Notes: generated by a model from the letters alone, not told the origin. A stretch of 32,712 nucleotides of DNA from Candidatus Gastranaerophilales bacterium (GCA_003150395.1 QAMI01000005.1:1-32712); one strand, 5' to 3'. Shown: positions 13,601 to 22,496, numbered from the stretch's first letter. Translations and numbers: made by a program.

Positions 13601-13741
13601 GTTTTGGATAAATGTGCATAAAAAAAAACAGGAAGTTTTCATTCCCCCCTGTTAAGATTTACACTAGCCGAAATATAAATAGCAATATTATTATACAATT
13701 TTTTTTGAAAAAGTACAAACTTTACTAAGAAATGTAAACAA

Positions 13742-14176
13742 ATGAAACAACTTACACAACAGCAAAAACGGTTTGTCGCCGAATATATAAAGACGCTTGA
13801 CGGCGAGCTTTCAGCCAAAAACGCGGGGTATAAATCCCCGGATTTGAAGGCTGTTTCAAATAATCTTCTTTCTAACAGTTCTGTAATAAAAGAAATAAAA
13901 GAACAGCTTAAAAACCAGATTTCTTCACTGAGAGTTCACAAAGGATATGTAATCCAAAAACTTCTCCAGATTGCGGAATTTTCTCTTGAAGAAGAGGAGA
14001 TAACAGACAAAGAGGGAAATTATACAGGAAAGAAAAAACTTCGTGACACTTCAGCCGGTCTGAAAGCTTTGGAAAGTTTGTGTAAATATTTGGGCTTCAA
14101 TTCTGAAAACAAAGATGAAGAATACAGACAAGCGCGAATAATTACAATTTCAAACTTAGATGATGAAAAGATTTAA
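13742..14176 (+). CDS. Terminase small subunit
   Basis: This 144-aa protein opens with LTQQQKRFVAEYIKTLDGELSAKNAGYK, the classic small-terminase DNA-binding HTH that recognises the packaging site, followed by VIKEIKEQLKNQISSL. The C-terminal half is helical and charged, suited to ring formation. There is no good ribosome binding site; AAATGTAAACAA precedes the ATG. TTGAAA (13705-13710) and TAAGAA (13726-13731) could be a weak promoter, so a new transcript may begin here. A 6-bp AACAGG/CCTGTT hairpin near 13630 ends the block before it. Confidence 0.8.
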   Translation: MKQLTQQQKRFVAEYIKTLDGELSAKNAGYKSPDLKAVSNNLLSNSSVIKEIKEQLKNQISSLRVHKGYVIQKLLQIAEFSLEEEEITDKEGNYTGKKKLRDTSAGLKALESLCKYLGFNSENKDEEYRQARIITISNLDDEKI

Positions 14177-14220
14177 ACAGATTTTTAAGCAAATCTTGTA
14201 TGAAATTTAAAGGAGACGCA

Positions 14221-14592
14221 ATGGCACCAAAAAATGACGATATTGAAGAAATGCTTCTTAGCGGAACATCTTTGGACGATTTAATCCGCATGAAAATAGA
14301 AGCCGAATTCAAAGATGAAATTAAAAAATCAAAAGAACAAAAGGCAAAACAACAAAAACGCGAATATACAAAGATTAATGAAGTTCCGAAAGAATACATT
14401 TTTTCAAAAGATGCGGTTTACAAATTTTACAACAGAAATACTAAGCTCGAAACCTATATCAACGGAGTTCAGGCAGAAGCACTTCTCGGCCTTCAGTACA
14501 ATATTAGGAACAAAATTCTAAACGGTGAAATGAGCACATTCTCAACAGATAATGCATATGTAAAGTTTGAAAAAGTATGTGTAAATTCGTAA
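14221..14592 (+). CDS. Hypothetical protein in virion island
   Basis: This 123-aa acidic/basic mixed protein starts MAPKNDDIEEMLLSGTSLDDLIRMKIEAEF and has a long lysine-rich helix (residues 35-55). AAAGGAGA before the ATG at 14221 decides the start over an in-frame ATG at 14200. It is not recognised. The last 16 bp overlap the next gene, suggesting coupled translation. Confidence 0.7.
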   Translation: MAPKNDDIEEMLLSGTSLDDLIRMKIEAEFKDEIKKSKEQKAKQQKREYTKINEVPKEYIFSKDAVYKFYNRNTKLETYINGVQAEALLGLQYNIRNKILNGEMSTFSTDNAYVKFEKVCVNS

Positions 14593-15122
14593 ATCTCATT
14601 GTAGACAGAAACAATCTTTTATCTCAAAACACACAATATTTATCAAACGTGATTTTTCTATATTTAAGATACGAAAAATTCTTAAATGACGATTACGCAG
14701 CAAAAGTCACCTATGAAAATATATTAAATCTAATCGAAAATTGCGGGGATTTGTTTTTTGTATTTTTAAATGAAGAAGATGACGACTTTGCCGGATTTGT
14801 TTATCTTGACAATCTGACCGGAAGCAGCAGCTGTATCCATGGATGCGAAATTACAGCTTGTTTTGAGAAAAAATACTGGGGAAAGTTTACCAGACAAGCC
14901 GCAAGAGAATTTTTTAATTATTGTTTTAATACTCTCGGTTTTACAAAAATTAAAGCGCAGATTTATCCGTTTAATTCAAGAGTCAAAAATATATTAACAT
15001 ATTCCGGCTTCAAGAAGGACGGCGTTTTGCGCGGTGAAACTATAAAAAATGGAAAGTTAACAGATGTGGAAGTTTATTCCCTGTTAAAATCCGATTTTTC
15101 TGAAAAATTTTATGAAAGGTAA
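14577..15122 (+). CDS. GNAT-family acetyltransferase-like protein
   Basis: This 181-aa protein has the GNAT fold pattern: a central beta strand DFAGFVYLDNL (about 78-88), an acetyl-CoA loop region near YWGKFTRQAAREFFNYCF, then TKIKAQIYPFNSRVKNILTYSGFKKDGVLRGETI, as in N-terminal or ribosomal-protein acetyltransferases. It overlaps the preceding gene by 16 bp and ends 4 bp before the portal gene start. The substrate is unknown. A GNAT gene inside a head/packaging block is unusual; a virion or host-protein modification role is possible. Confidence 0.75.
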   Translation: MCKFVNLIVDRNNLLSQNTQYLSNVIFLYLRYEKFLNDDYAAKVTYENILNLIENCGDLFFVFLNEEDDDFAGFVYLDNLTGSSSCIHGCEITACFEKKYWGKFTRQAAREFFNYCFNTLGFTKIKAQIYPFNSRVKNILTYSGFKKDGVLRGETIKNGKLTDVEVYSLLKSDFSEKFYER

Positions 15123-15126
15123 AAAA

Positions 15127-16815
15127 ATGAAAATAGAAACAGAAGATTTAACTGAGAAAATTACGCCGGCTCAGGAAAGCTCTCTGGTAAGAGAGATTAC
15201 GCAAAAATACGACAAATACAATGACCTGCGTATTTCTCAGCTGGACGATGCAAGAATAATGCGCGAAACAATTTACAACACAGACATCCCGAAAATTAAC
15301 GGCTGGGACAATAAGGTTGCGCTGCCGGATATTTATGAACTTGCACAAACCCTGAAATCGCATATCAGTGAGAATTTGTATTCACATCCGGAGGCTATGT
15401 TTGACGTTTCGGGCGCAACGCCTGAAAGCCAAAGCTTTGCAAACAAACAAAAATCAATGCTTGTGAATACTTTTGAGCAGATGAAACTTGAAGATGAAAT
15501 CGAAAAAGCAATTGACAGCATTGTTGAAACCGGCGAATGCACGCTTTTTGTCGGCTGGGAAACAAAAATTAAACATACCCGCCGTGCGCTTTCTCTTGAA
15601 GAACAGCTTCAAAACGATTCCGCCAAAACCTTTAAAGTAGAAGAGAAACTTATATACGACAACGCAAAAATTAAACACATTAAATGCGAAGATTTTGTTT
15701 TTGACAAATACGACAAAGACAACTGGGACAGATGTTCAAAAATCTACAGAACATATTCAACAATAGATGAACTGCGTTCTGATAAAGCAAATAATCTTTT
15801 AACCGAAGAAAAACTGGAAACCTTGAAAGGAGTGGTGGCAGGCAAGAAAAACCGCAATCCCGACAAAGCGGTTGAAGAAAACAAAGTTGAGATTTTGGAA
15901 TTTTGGGGAGATTTGGAACTCGAAGACGGAACTTTGCTGAAAAACTGGCTTGCTGTAGTTGCGGCAAGACGTGAAATCATAAGATTTGAACCAAATCCGT
16001 TTGTAATCAATCCGTTTATACATGCTAACATTATTGAATCACCGGAAACTGGACGAGGCATTTCACCGTTAAGGGTTGCACTGATTTTGAACAATATTTC
16101 TTCAACAATTTTAAACAAACAAATTGATGCGCTTGCCCTTATGATGAATCCGCCGTATTTGGCTCCGAAAGGATGTTTTAGCGGAACTCAGGATGTTCAG
16201 CCCGGCAAAATAATAGAATACGATGCAGCTTTAATGCCAAATCAGCCGATACCTTTAAGTTTTGATAAAGCAATGGTCGGCTGGGATTTTCTTAATTACT
16301 TCAAATCAACAATCGAAAGTGCAACAGGAATTTTCAAAAACATGACCGGAAATGTTCAATCATATGCAAGAACAGCAACCGAATTGAATTATTCAGCAAA
16401 CGGGCAGGAAGCGCGATTGAATATGCTTCTTGACACAATCAACCGCAAAGTTATTGTGCCGATGGTTGAAAAAACCGCTGATATAATTGCGAACTTCAAA
16501 TTGGGAACAGAAATCATCGGAATTCATGAAAAAGGGCAGACTTCCTTTCTTGAAATTGATGACAAAATCAGAAACGGAAATTACATTTACCGCTACGGCG
16601 ACAGAAAAGCAACTTTTGAGCGAAAACTGCGTCTTAAAGAGCTTTTTGATGTTGTGAAATCATTTGCGGAGGTTCCGGAAGTTGCACAGCGTGTAGACTG
16701 GATGGAATGTTTCAAATTTGCGCTTGAGCAGTACGGAATTGAAAACGCTGAAAACTTTTTAAAAAATGAACAAACGAACGTATATCAAACCTCCTTACTT
16801 AACATGAATACATAA
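15127..16815 (+). CDS. Portal protein
   Basis: This 562-aa portal (head-tail connector) of podoviral size forms the ring through which DNA enters the capsid. NPFVINPFIHANIIESPETGRGISPLRVALILNNISSTILNKQID is typical of the stem/wing region, followed by NPPYLAPKG and the crown-side helix ATGIFKNMTGNVQSYARTATELNYSANGQEAR. The ATG at 15127 is chosen because GAAAGG (15113-15118) precedes it by 8 nt; an in-frame ATG at 15112 overlaps the previous gene. Terminator-like sequence follows the gene. Confidence 0.82.
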   Translation: MKIETEDLTEKITPAQESSLVREITQKYDKYNDLRISQLDDARIMRETIYNTDIPKINGWDNKVALPDIYELAQTLKSHISENLYSHPEAMFDVSGATPESQSFANKQKSMLVNTFEQMKLEDEIEKAIDSIVETGECTLFVGWETKIKHTRRALSLEEQLQNDSAKTFKVEEKLIYDNAKIKHIKCEDFVFDKYDKDNWDRCSKIYRTYSTIDELRSDKANNLLTEEKLETLKGVVAGKKNRNPDKAVEENKVEILEFWGDLELEDGTLLKNWLAVVAARREIIRFEPNPFVINPFIHANIIESPETGRGISPLRVALILNNISSTILNKQIDALALMMNPPYLAPKGCFSGTQDVQPGKIIEYDAALMPNQPIPLSFDKAMVGWDFLNYFKSTIESATGIFKNMTGNVQSYARTATELNYSANGQEARLNMLLDTINRKVIVPMVEKTADIIANFKLGTEIIGIHEKGQTSFLEIDDKIRNGNYIYRYGDRKATFERKLRLKELFDVVKSFAEVPEVAQRVDWMECFKFALEQYGIENAENFLKNEQTNVYQTSLLNMNT

Positions 16816-16841
16816 TCTGCATTTGCAGTAATTCTTTCTCT

Positions 16842-16897
16842 GGTGCCGCATACTCTTTTACCTATGGCTCCTCATCACCTAAGCGGCACCTTTTTTT
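16842..16897 (+). terminator. Terminator after the portal gene
   Basis: GGTGCCGC (16842-16849) and GCGGCACC (16883-16890) with a 33-nt loop, followed by seven T. It separates the portal gene from the large terminase gene. Confidence 0.75.
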
Positions 16898-16932
16898 AGA
16901 ATTTTTGAAAAATTGATGAAATTTGATTTGGG

Positions 16933-17033
16933 AAGTGAATAGGCGAATAAGTTAATAAGTTCGTTTCATTATGGAGGTAAATAACTGAATGTAAAGCACT
17001 TATTCACTTATTAACTTATTCGCCTATTCACTT
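16933..17033. mobile_element. 101-bp palindromic element with 28-bp perfect inverted repeats
   Basis: Arms 16933-16960 and 17006-17033 are exact reverse complements over 28 bp, with a 45-bp centre. The arms begin AAGTGAATAGGCGAATAAGT. The centre has GGAGG followed by a short open stretch, no real gene. It lies between the portal terminator and the large terminase ribosome binding site. It looks like a MITE or a palindromic repeat; a plain stem-loop in the terL leader is the alternative. Confidence 0.6.
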
Positions 17034-17053
17034 ATAAAAACAAAGGACACAAA

Positions 17054-18343
17054 ATGAAATACAACTTACTAAAAGCCCAGCGGGAGTTCCTGGAAATCCC
17101 GCATGAATACACGCTTGATGTTGCGGTTTACCAGGGCGGATACGGGTCGGGGAAAACTTTTGCAGGCTCTCTTCTGGGAATTCTTTTGAGTATGAAATTC
17201 TCGGGAATTAGAGGGCTTGTGGGCGCTCAAACATATACGCTTGTCAGAGATACAACGCTGCAAACTTATTTTGAACATCTTGAAAACATGAACTTTAAAG
17301 AAGGAGTTGATTTTGAATGGTCATCATCTTTGCAGAAACTGACATTTCGAAACGGCAGTGAAATTTTATTCAGGCATTTTGACGAGCCAAATAAACTTAA
17401 GTCGCTCAACCTCGGTTTTGTTGAAATTGAAGAGATGTCTGATATTCCATACGATACCTTCAAAATGCTTGTCAGCCGTATGCGCCAGAAGCAAAAACCA
17501 TGGTGGAAAAATTTCACCTACAGAATTTTCGGTCACACAAACCCCGAAATGCAAAGGGGATGGGTTTATAAAACTTTTGTTGAAAACCCCGCTCCGAATT
17601 ACAGGCTCATTTCAGCCCCAACAACTCAGAATATATATCTTCCGGAAGGTTTTTGCGAGGAATTGAAAAAACTTTATGATGAACAGTATTACAAAATCTT
17701 TGTTCTCGCACAAAACGGCGAATATAATAACGGACTTGTTGTAAAAGATTTCACGGATGAGAATATTCGCGATATTAAATATTGTCCGGAAATGGATTTG
17801 CATATTTCCTGTGACTTTAACGTTGATCCTATGGCGTGGGTTCTGGCGCACAAAACTGACGATAAAGTTTTTTACTTTGACGAAATCGTAATGGAAAACA
17901 CAACAACCGCACGTGCCTGTGATGAATTTTACAGGCGTTATCCGAACCACAAAGGCCGCGTTATCGTAAATGGTGATGCTTCCGGCGATAACCGTTCGTG
18001 TACAAGTGAATATACAAATTACGTAATCATAAAAAAACGTCTTTTGCACTACGGCTATGATGTTGATATTAAAATTAAAGCTTTTAACCCGCCTATTAAA
18101 AACCGCATAGCTGCTTTTAATGCAAAAGTCCGCTCTGCTGACGGCGAGGTCTGCCTTTATGTAGATAAAAAGTGTGAAAAACTTCTCTACAATATCTACA
18201 ACCTCAAATACCGTGAAGGTTCATCCAAAATAGATATACCGACATACCATCAGATAAAGCAGACAAAAGAATTAAAATTTTTATCACATCCGATGGATGC
18301 AGCCTCTTATCTTGTCGATTTTTACTGGCCGATAAAACTTTAA
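17054..18343 (+). CDS. Terminase large subunit
   Basis: This is the ATPase/nuclease motor that packages DNA. The 429-aa length is normal. ATPase domain: Walker A GGYGSGKT (28-35) and a Walker B-like GFVEIEE near 121-127. The RNase H-like nuclease domain has acidic residues in CDFNVDPMAW (Asp254) and VNGDASGDN (near 308). The C-terminal HPMDAASYLVDF matches the third nuclease acid. The ribosome binding site is AAAGGA. It is separated from the portal gene by a terminator and a palindromic element, so it may have its own promoter. Confidence 0.92.
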   Translation: MKYNLLKAQREFLEIPHEYTLDVAVYQGGYGSGKTFAGSLLGILLSMKFSGIRGLVGAQTYTLVRDTTLQTYFEHLENMNFKEGVDFEWSSSLQKLTFRNGSEILFRHFDEPNKLKSLNLGFVEIEEMSDIPYDTFKMLVSRMRQKQKPWWKNFTYRIFGHTNPEMQRGWVYKTFVENPAPNYRLISAPTTQNIYLPEGFCEELKKLYDEQYYKIFVLAQNGEYNNGLVVKDFTDENIRDIKYCPEMDLHISCDFNVDPMAWVLAHKTDDKVFYFDEIVMENTTTARACDEFYRRYPNHKGRVIVNGDASGDNRSCTSEYTNYVIIKKRLLHYGYDVDIKIKAFNPPIKNRIAAFNAKVRSADGEVCLYVDKKCEKLLYNIYNLKYREGSSKIDIPTYHQIKQTKELKFLSHPMDAASYLVDFYWPIKL

Positions 18344-18366
18344 AACAACCCCGAAAGGAGACTAAA

Positions 18367-19062
18367 ATGACGACTAAAACAAATTTACATAAAAAGGCGG
18401 AAACGTACAAAAATCTCTGCATTTTTGCAAGCGACGCAATGAAATTCGAAAACGGAACAAAAATTTTCGGAACCTGGAAAAAGCTTGAAAGCTTTCACGA
18501 AACAAAAACAAACTTCAAAGGAATTCTTTACACAAACGGTGAGGAATTCGTAATCTGTTACCTTGGAACAGATAGCAAAAGTATAAAAGACCATATTGAG
18601 AATATTGCAATGGGAATTTTTCCAAAAACTTTGCAAATGCGTGTTGCAAATTGGTTTTACAAAACCTGCAAAGAACAATTCGACATTTACAACGACAACC
18701 TGACACTGATAGGTCACAGCGAAGGCGGTACTGAAGCGACTTTTACGGGGCTTAAAAATAATGTAAAAGTCGTAACCTTCAATGCATTTGGAATAAGCCG
18801 GAAACTTTATGACGAAAATCGTGATTACTCAAATTTAATTACAAATTACCGTGACGAAGCTGATTTGGTTTCGAAATTGAGGGCAAACCCGGGACAAACC
18901 TTTATTGTGCCCTCTACTGTTAAACAAAATTTTCTTAAAAGATTTTTCGGCTCAATCAAGTCCCATAAAATTTCTAATTTTGGTGACTGTGAAAAAGCAA
19001 TTCCGCTTGATTTATATATGCAAAATCATCCGTTTTTCATCAATACATATTGCAATTTCTGA
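18367..19062 (+). CDS. Lipase-like alpha/beta hydrolase
   Basis: This 231-aa protein has a nucleophile elbow GHSEGG (about residues 118-123), typical of class 3 lipase-like serine hydrolases, preceded by YNDNLTLI. Candidate acid and histidine lie later (RDEADLV; SHKISNF), but a triad is not certain. No signal peptide. The strong ribosome binding site AAAGGAG follows the terminase by 15 bp, so it belongs to the island transcript. A role in host lysis or envelope attack is possible; the substrate is unknown. Confidence 0.7.
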   Translation: MTTKTNLHKKAETYKNLCIFASDAMKFENGTKIFGTWKKLESFHETKTNFKGILYTNGEEFVICYLGTDSKSIKDHIENIAMGIFPKTLQMRVANWFYKTCKEQFDIYNDNLTLIGHSEGGTEATFTGLKNNVKVVTFNAFGISRKLYDENRDYSNLITNYRDEADLVSKLRANPGQTFIVPSTVKQNFLKRFFGSIKSHKISNFGDCEKAIPLDLYMQNHPFFINTYCNF

Positions 19063-19116
19063 AAGAAACTAAAATTTTTAAGTCTTAACTGCCGTTTAAA
19101 ATTAAAGGAGATAAAA

Positions 19117-19347
19117 ATGGAAAGTTTATTACATTATTCGCCGATATTGGTTGCGGTGATGATATTTTTAATACAGCATCGAATTGTTGTAACTCCCGAA
19201 CAGCTTGAGAAAAAACACCGCGAAATTATAGAAGACATAGAAGAAAGATTTGTTTCAATCCACAGCTTTAACGATTTGAAAGACCATTTTGGAGAAATGA
19301 AAGAAAAGATTGATAAAATTTATGATTTTATCATTACCGTAAAATAA
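19117..19347 (+). CDS. Small membrane protein, holin- or XhlA-like
   Basis: This 76-aa protein has one N-terminal membrane helix (YSPILVAVMIFLIQHRIVV, about 7-25), then a charged amphipathic helix KKHREIIEDIEERF and a coiled C-terminal part. One short TM segment plus a coiled region resembles XhlA or holin-like helpers that accompany amidases. The strong ribosome binding site is AAAGGAGA. It is the last gene of the island, at the opposite end from the amidase. Identification is by topology only. Confidence 0.6.
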   Translation: MESLLHYSPILVAVMIFLIQHRIVVTPEQLEKKHREIIEDIEERFVSIHSFNDLKDHFGEMKEKIDKIYDFIITVK

Positions 19348-19411
19348 TTTTGTTAAAAATTCTTCTGAAATATTATTTTTTCCTTAAGATATACCCAAAA
19401 TCCTTTGTCCG

Positions 19412-19420
19412 TGTTAAGAT
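19412..19420 (+). promoter_or_regulatory. Extended -10 promoter of secA
   Basis: TGTTAAGAT is identical to the era promoter nonamer. Transcription would start near 19427, giving a leader of about 30 nt that includes GGAGAGG (19441-19447). Confidence 0.55.
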
Positions 19421-19458
19421 TGTTACATCAAGACTATAATGGAGAGGAAAATTTTATA

Positions 19459-22095
19459 ATGATAAGCTTATTAATGAAACTTTTGGGCGATCCTAATGAA
19501 AGAAAAGTTAAAAATATCCACGGAATAATTGATCATATAAATTCACTTGAACCTCAGTTTGAACAGTTGACCGATGCCGAATTACGTGCAAAAACTGATG
19601 AGTTTAAAGCAATTCTGGCACAACGCCCAACCAGCGAAGATTTCAAAACAGACAGAAAACTTGAAAAAGAAGCACTGGACAAAATTTTACCCGAAGCTTT
19701 TGCAACAGTCCGCGAAGCCGGTAAACGAGTTTTGAATATGCGTCACTTTGATGTTCAGCTTATCGGCGGCTATTTTCTCCACAACGGACATATCGCAGAG
19801 ATGAGAACCGGTGAAGGTAAAACTCTTGTTGCAACCCTTCCGGCTTATCTGAACGCACTTACGGGCAAAGGCGTTCACGTAATCACAGTAAACGATTACC
19901 TCGCAAAACGTGACAGCGAATGGATGGGTAAAATTTATAAATTTTTAGGGCTTTCAGTCGGCGTAATTCTTTCCGGCGGACGCACAGCAGACGATTTTCA
20001 TGCAAAAAAGGCCGCTTATGACTGTGATATTACCTACGGAACAAATAATGAATTCGGTTTTGACTACCTCCGTGACAATATGGCCGGAAGTCTGGATATG
20101 CTTGTTCAAAGACCATATAATTATGCAATTATCGATGAAGTTGACTCTATCTTGATTGACGAAGCCAGAACCCCGTTAATCATCAGCGGCCGGCTTGAAA
20201 AATCAGCAGAAACTTATCAATTGATGGCCAAAATCGCTCCTCAGCTTAAAAAAGATGCTGATTATGAAGTTGATGAAAAAAACAAAAACATTATTTTAAC
20301 CGAAGACGGTATCGACCATGCTCAGGAACTTTTGGGTATTAAAGATTTGTTTGACATCAATACTCAATACGCCCACCACCTTTTACAGGCACTTAAAGCC
20401 AAAGAATTATTTGTAAAAGATACGGATTATGTAATCAAAAACGGCGAAGTTATGATTGTTGACGAATTCACAGGACGTTTGATGGAGGGAAGACGCTGGT
20501 CGGACGGACTTCATCAGGCTGTTGAGGCAAAAGAAGGCGTTAAAATTCAGGATGAAACCCAAACATTAGCAAGTATTACTTTCCAAAACCTTTTCAGACT
20601 TTACCCGAAATTGTCAGGCATGACAGGTACGGCAATGACAGAAGAAGCTGAATTCGGGAAAATTTATAACCTTGAAGTTACGACAATTCCAACAAACAAA
20701 CCTGACATCAGAATTAATTATCCTGACGTAATATACAAAACCGAACGTGCAAAATATAATGCTGTAGTTGAAGATATTATTGCAATGCACAAAATCGGAC
20801 GACCTGTTCTTGTGGGTACAATCAGTATTGAAAAATCCGAATATGTTTCGGCATTGTTGAAAAAACGCGGAATTGAACACCATGTTTTGAACGCAAAACA
20901 CCATGAAAAAGAAGCTTACATAATTGCACAGGCAGGGCGAGTCGGCGCTGTAACAATTGCAACAAATATGGCAGGCCGCGGTACTGACATTCTGTTAGGC
21001 GGTAATGCTGAATATCTCGCAAAAGAAAAACTTGAAACAATGGGAATTTCGCCCGATTCTCCGGACTACGAGAGACTAAAAGACGAAGTTCTGGCTGAAG
21101 CAAGAAGAATTACAGAAGCAGAACATGCAAAAGTTGTCGAAGCAGGCGGACTTCACGTAATCGGTACCGAACGCCACGAATCACGCCGCATTGATAACCA
21201 GTTAAGAGGCCGTGCTGCGCGTCAAGGTGACCCGGGGTCAACAAGATTTTTCTTGTCATTAGAAGATAACTTGATGAGAATTTTCGGCGGTGACAAAATT
21301 ACGTCACTGATGAACATGCTCCAGGTCGAAGAAAATATGGCGATTGAATCAAAACTTATCTCTAACCAAATTCAATCAGCGCAGAAAAAAGTTGAAACTT
21401 ACCACTTTGATATCCGTAAATCAGTCCTTGAATACGACGATGTTATGAATGTTCAGCGTGAAAAATTCTACGCTCAGCGCCGTAAAGTTCTTGCCGGAAA
21501 AAATCTTTCAGAAGATGTCTACTTTATGATTGAAAGAGAAATCGACAGACTTTTAAAAAGCTACATTGCACCTGAACAGCATCCGGAAGAATATGTTTAT
21601 GAAGATCTTCAAAGAATGATTAAAGAACTTCATTCGCTTGTACCGCAATTGTCATTCATCAATGTAACAGATGTCCAAAATCTTAGATTTGACGCTGTTT
21701 ATAACAAGTTAAAAGATTTTGCTCTGAAAGCATACCGCGATCATGAGCAGGAAGTTATTGATTTTTATAATGAAGTAATCGAAAAATATGACCCTGAATT
21801 TGTACGTCAAGTTGCATTTTCTGACGACAATGTAATTAGAAATCTTGAAAAAGATATTTTGCTTCGGGTTGTAGATAATAAATGGATTGACCATCTGCAC
21901 AATATTGATATGCTGCGTGACAGTATAGGTTTGAGAGCTTACGGTCAGAAAGATCCGCTGCTTGAATACAAACGCGAAGCCTATGAAATGTTCAATAAAA
22001 TGATGTTTGAAATTCAGGAAGACACGGTTCGTCATCTTTTCAGAACGAAATTCGGTGTTCAGGTCATAGGCGGTCCGACTGAAGAAATGGAATAG
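19459..22095 (+). CDS. secA: Protein translocase ATPase SecA
   Basis: SecA is the cytoplasmic motor that pushes preproteins through SecYEG. The 878-aa protein has Walker A MRTGEGKT (115-122), DEART (234 on), the preprotein cross-linking region, GMTGTAMTEEAEF and the helicase motif HESRRIDNQLRGRAARQGDPGS. The ATG at 19459 follows GGAGAGG; upstream codons in frame are not SecA-like. The protein ends QVIGGPTEEME and lacks the C-terminal zinc-binding SEC-C motif found in many SecA proteins. A terminator lies within the next gene on the opposite strand. Confidence 0.97.
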   Translation: MISLLMKLLGDPNERKVKNIHGIIDHINSLEPQFEQLTDAELRAKTDEFKAILAQRPTSEDFKTDRKLEKEALDKILPEAFATVREAGKRVLNMRHFDVQLIGGYFLHNGHIAEMRTGEGKTLVATLPAYLNALTGKGVHVITVNDYLAKRDSEWMGKIYKFLGLSVGVILSGGRTADDFHAKKAAYDCDITYGTNNEFGFDYLRDNMAGSLDMLVQRPYNYAIIDEVDSILIDEARTPLIISGRLEKSAETYQLMAKIAPQLKKDADYEVDEKNKNIILTEDGIDHAQELLGIKDLFDINTQYAHHLLQALKAKELFVKDTDYVIKNGEVMIVDEFTGRLMEGRRWSDGLHQAVEAKEGVKIQDETQTLASITFQNLFRLYPKLSGMTGTAMTEEAEFGKIYNLEVTTIPTNKPDIRINYPDVIYKTERAKYNAVVEDIIAMHKIGRPVLVGTISIEKSEYVSALLKKRGIEHHVLNAKHHEKEAYIIAQAGRVGAVTIATNMAGRGTDILLGGNAEYLAKEKLETMGISPDSPDYERLKDEVLAEARRITEAEHAKVVEAGGLHVIGTERHESRRIDNQLRGRAARQGDPGSTRFFLSLEDNLMRIFGGDKITSLMNMLQVEENMAIESKLISNQIQSAQKKVETYHFDIRKSVLEYDDVMNVQREKFYAQRRKVLAGKNLSEDVYFMIEREIDRLLKSYIAPEQHPEEYVYEDLQRMIKELHSLVPQLSFINVTDVQNLRFDAVYNKLKDFALKAYRDHEQEVIDFYNEVIEKYDPEFVRQVAFSDDNVIRNLEKDILLRVVDNKWIDHLHNIDMLRDSIGLRAYGQKDPLLEYKREAYEMFNKMMFEIQEDTVRHLFRTKFGVQVIGGPTEEME

Positions 22096-22137
22096 GGCTA
22101 AAAACATTTGCCTATAGTGGCAGATTATTAAAACAAG

Positions 22138-22452
22138 TTAATTAACAATAGCTTTTAATATTTTATAAAAATCCGGAATTTTTTCCGGATTTTTATTTAG
22201 GATGTGATTAATTTCAGTAAGAAGTTCATCGTTGCTTTTGAAATGCCCGAAGTCAAAAAGTTCCTGCGGGTCAATTTCAAGTGCTGCAATAATTTTTTCA
22301 AGTGTGTCTGCGGAACAAAAATTGTCGCCGGTTTCAATATAACTTAGTGCATTCTGAGATATGTCAACGAGTTCTGCCAATTTTTCCTGTGACAGACGAC
22401 GCTGTTTTCTCAACTCTTTTATTCTAATCCCTAAGTTACTTTTAATATCCAT
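22138..22452 (-). CDS. XRE-family HTH regulator
   Basis: This 104-aa protein has an N-terminal HTH_3 domain: IRIKELRKQRRLSQEKLAELVDISQNALSYIETGDNF, then ADTLEKIIAALEIDPQELFDF. The C-terminal 35 residues are a short helical tail. The ribosome binding site GAGG lies 5 nt before the ATG. It is divergent from the pilin-like gene; the 136-bp gap between them has 14- and 10-bp palindromes that could be its operators. The 3' end of its coding sequence contains a terminator that works for secA. Confidence 0.88.
   Translation of the reverse strand: MDIKSNLGIRIKELRKQRRLSQEKLAELVDISQNALSYIETGDNFCSADTLEKIIAALEIDPQELFDFGHFKSNDELLTEINHILNKNPEKIPDFYKILKAIVN
22167..22194 (+). terminator. Terminator of secA inside the convergent XRE gene
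   Basis: AAAAATCCGGAA (22167-22178) pairs perfectly with TTCCGGATTTTT (22183-22194) around TTTT. It lies within the last codons of the minus-strand regulator gene, about 70 bp past the secA stop. Confidence 0.75.
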
Positions 22453-22496
22453 ATAACCTCTTTATAATAAACTCAATTTTTTCTAATAATAATAAA

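Noticed and set aside
8800..19400. att sites flanking the virion island
   Set aside because: Only a short GAAATATT match was seen between the left edge (8803-8816) and right edge (about 19366-19374). That is too short and AT-rich to support, and there is no tRNA or integrase.
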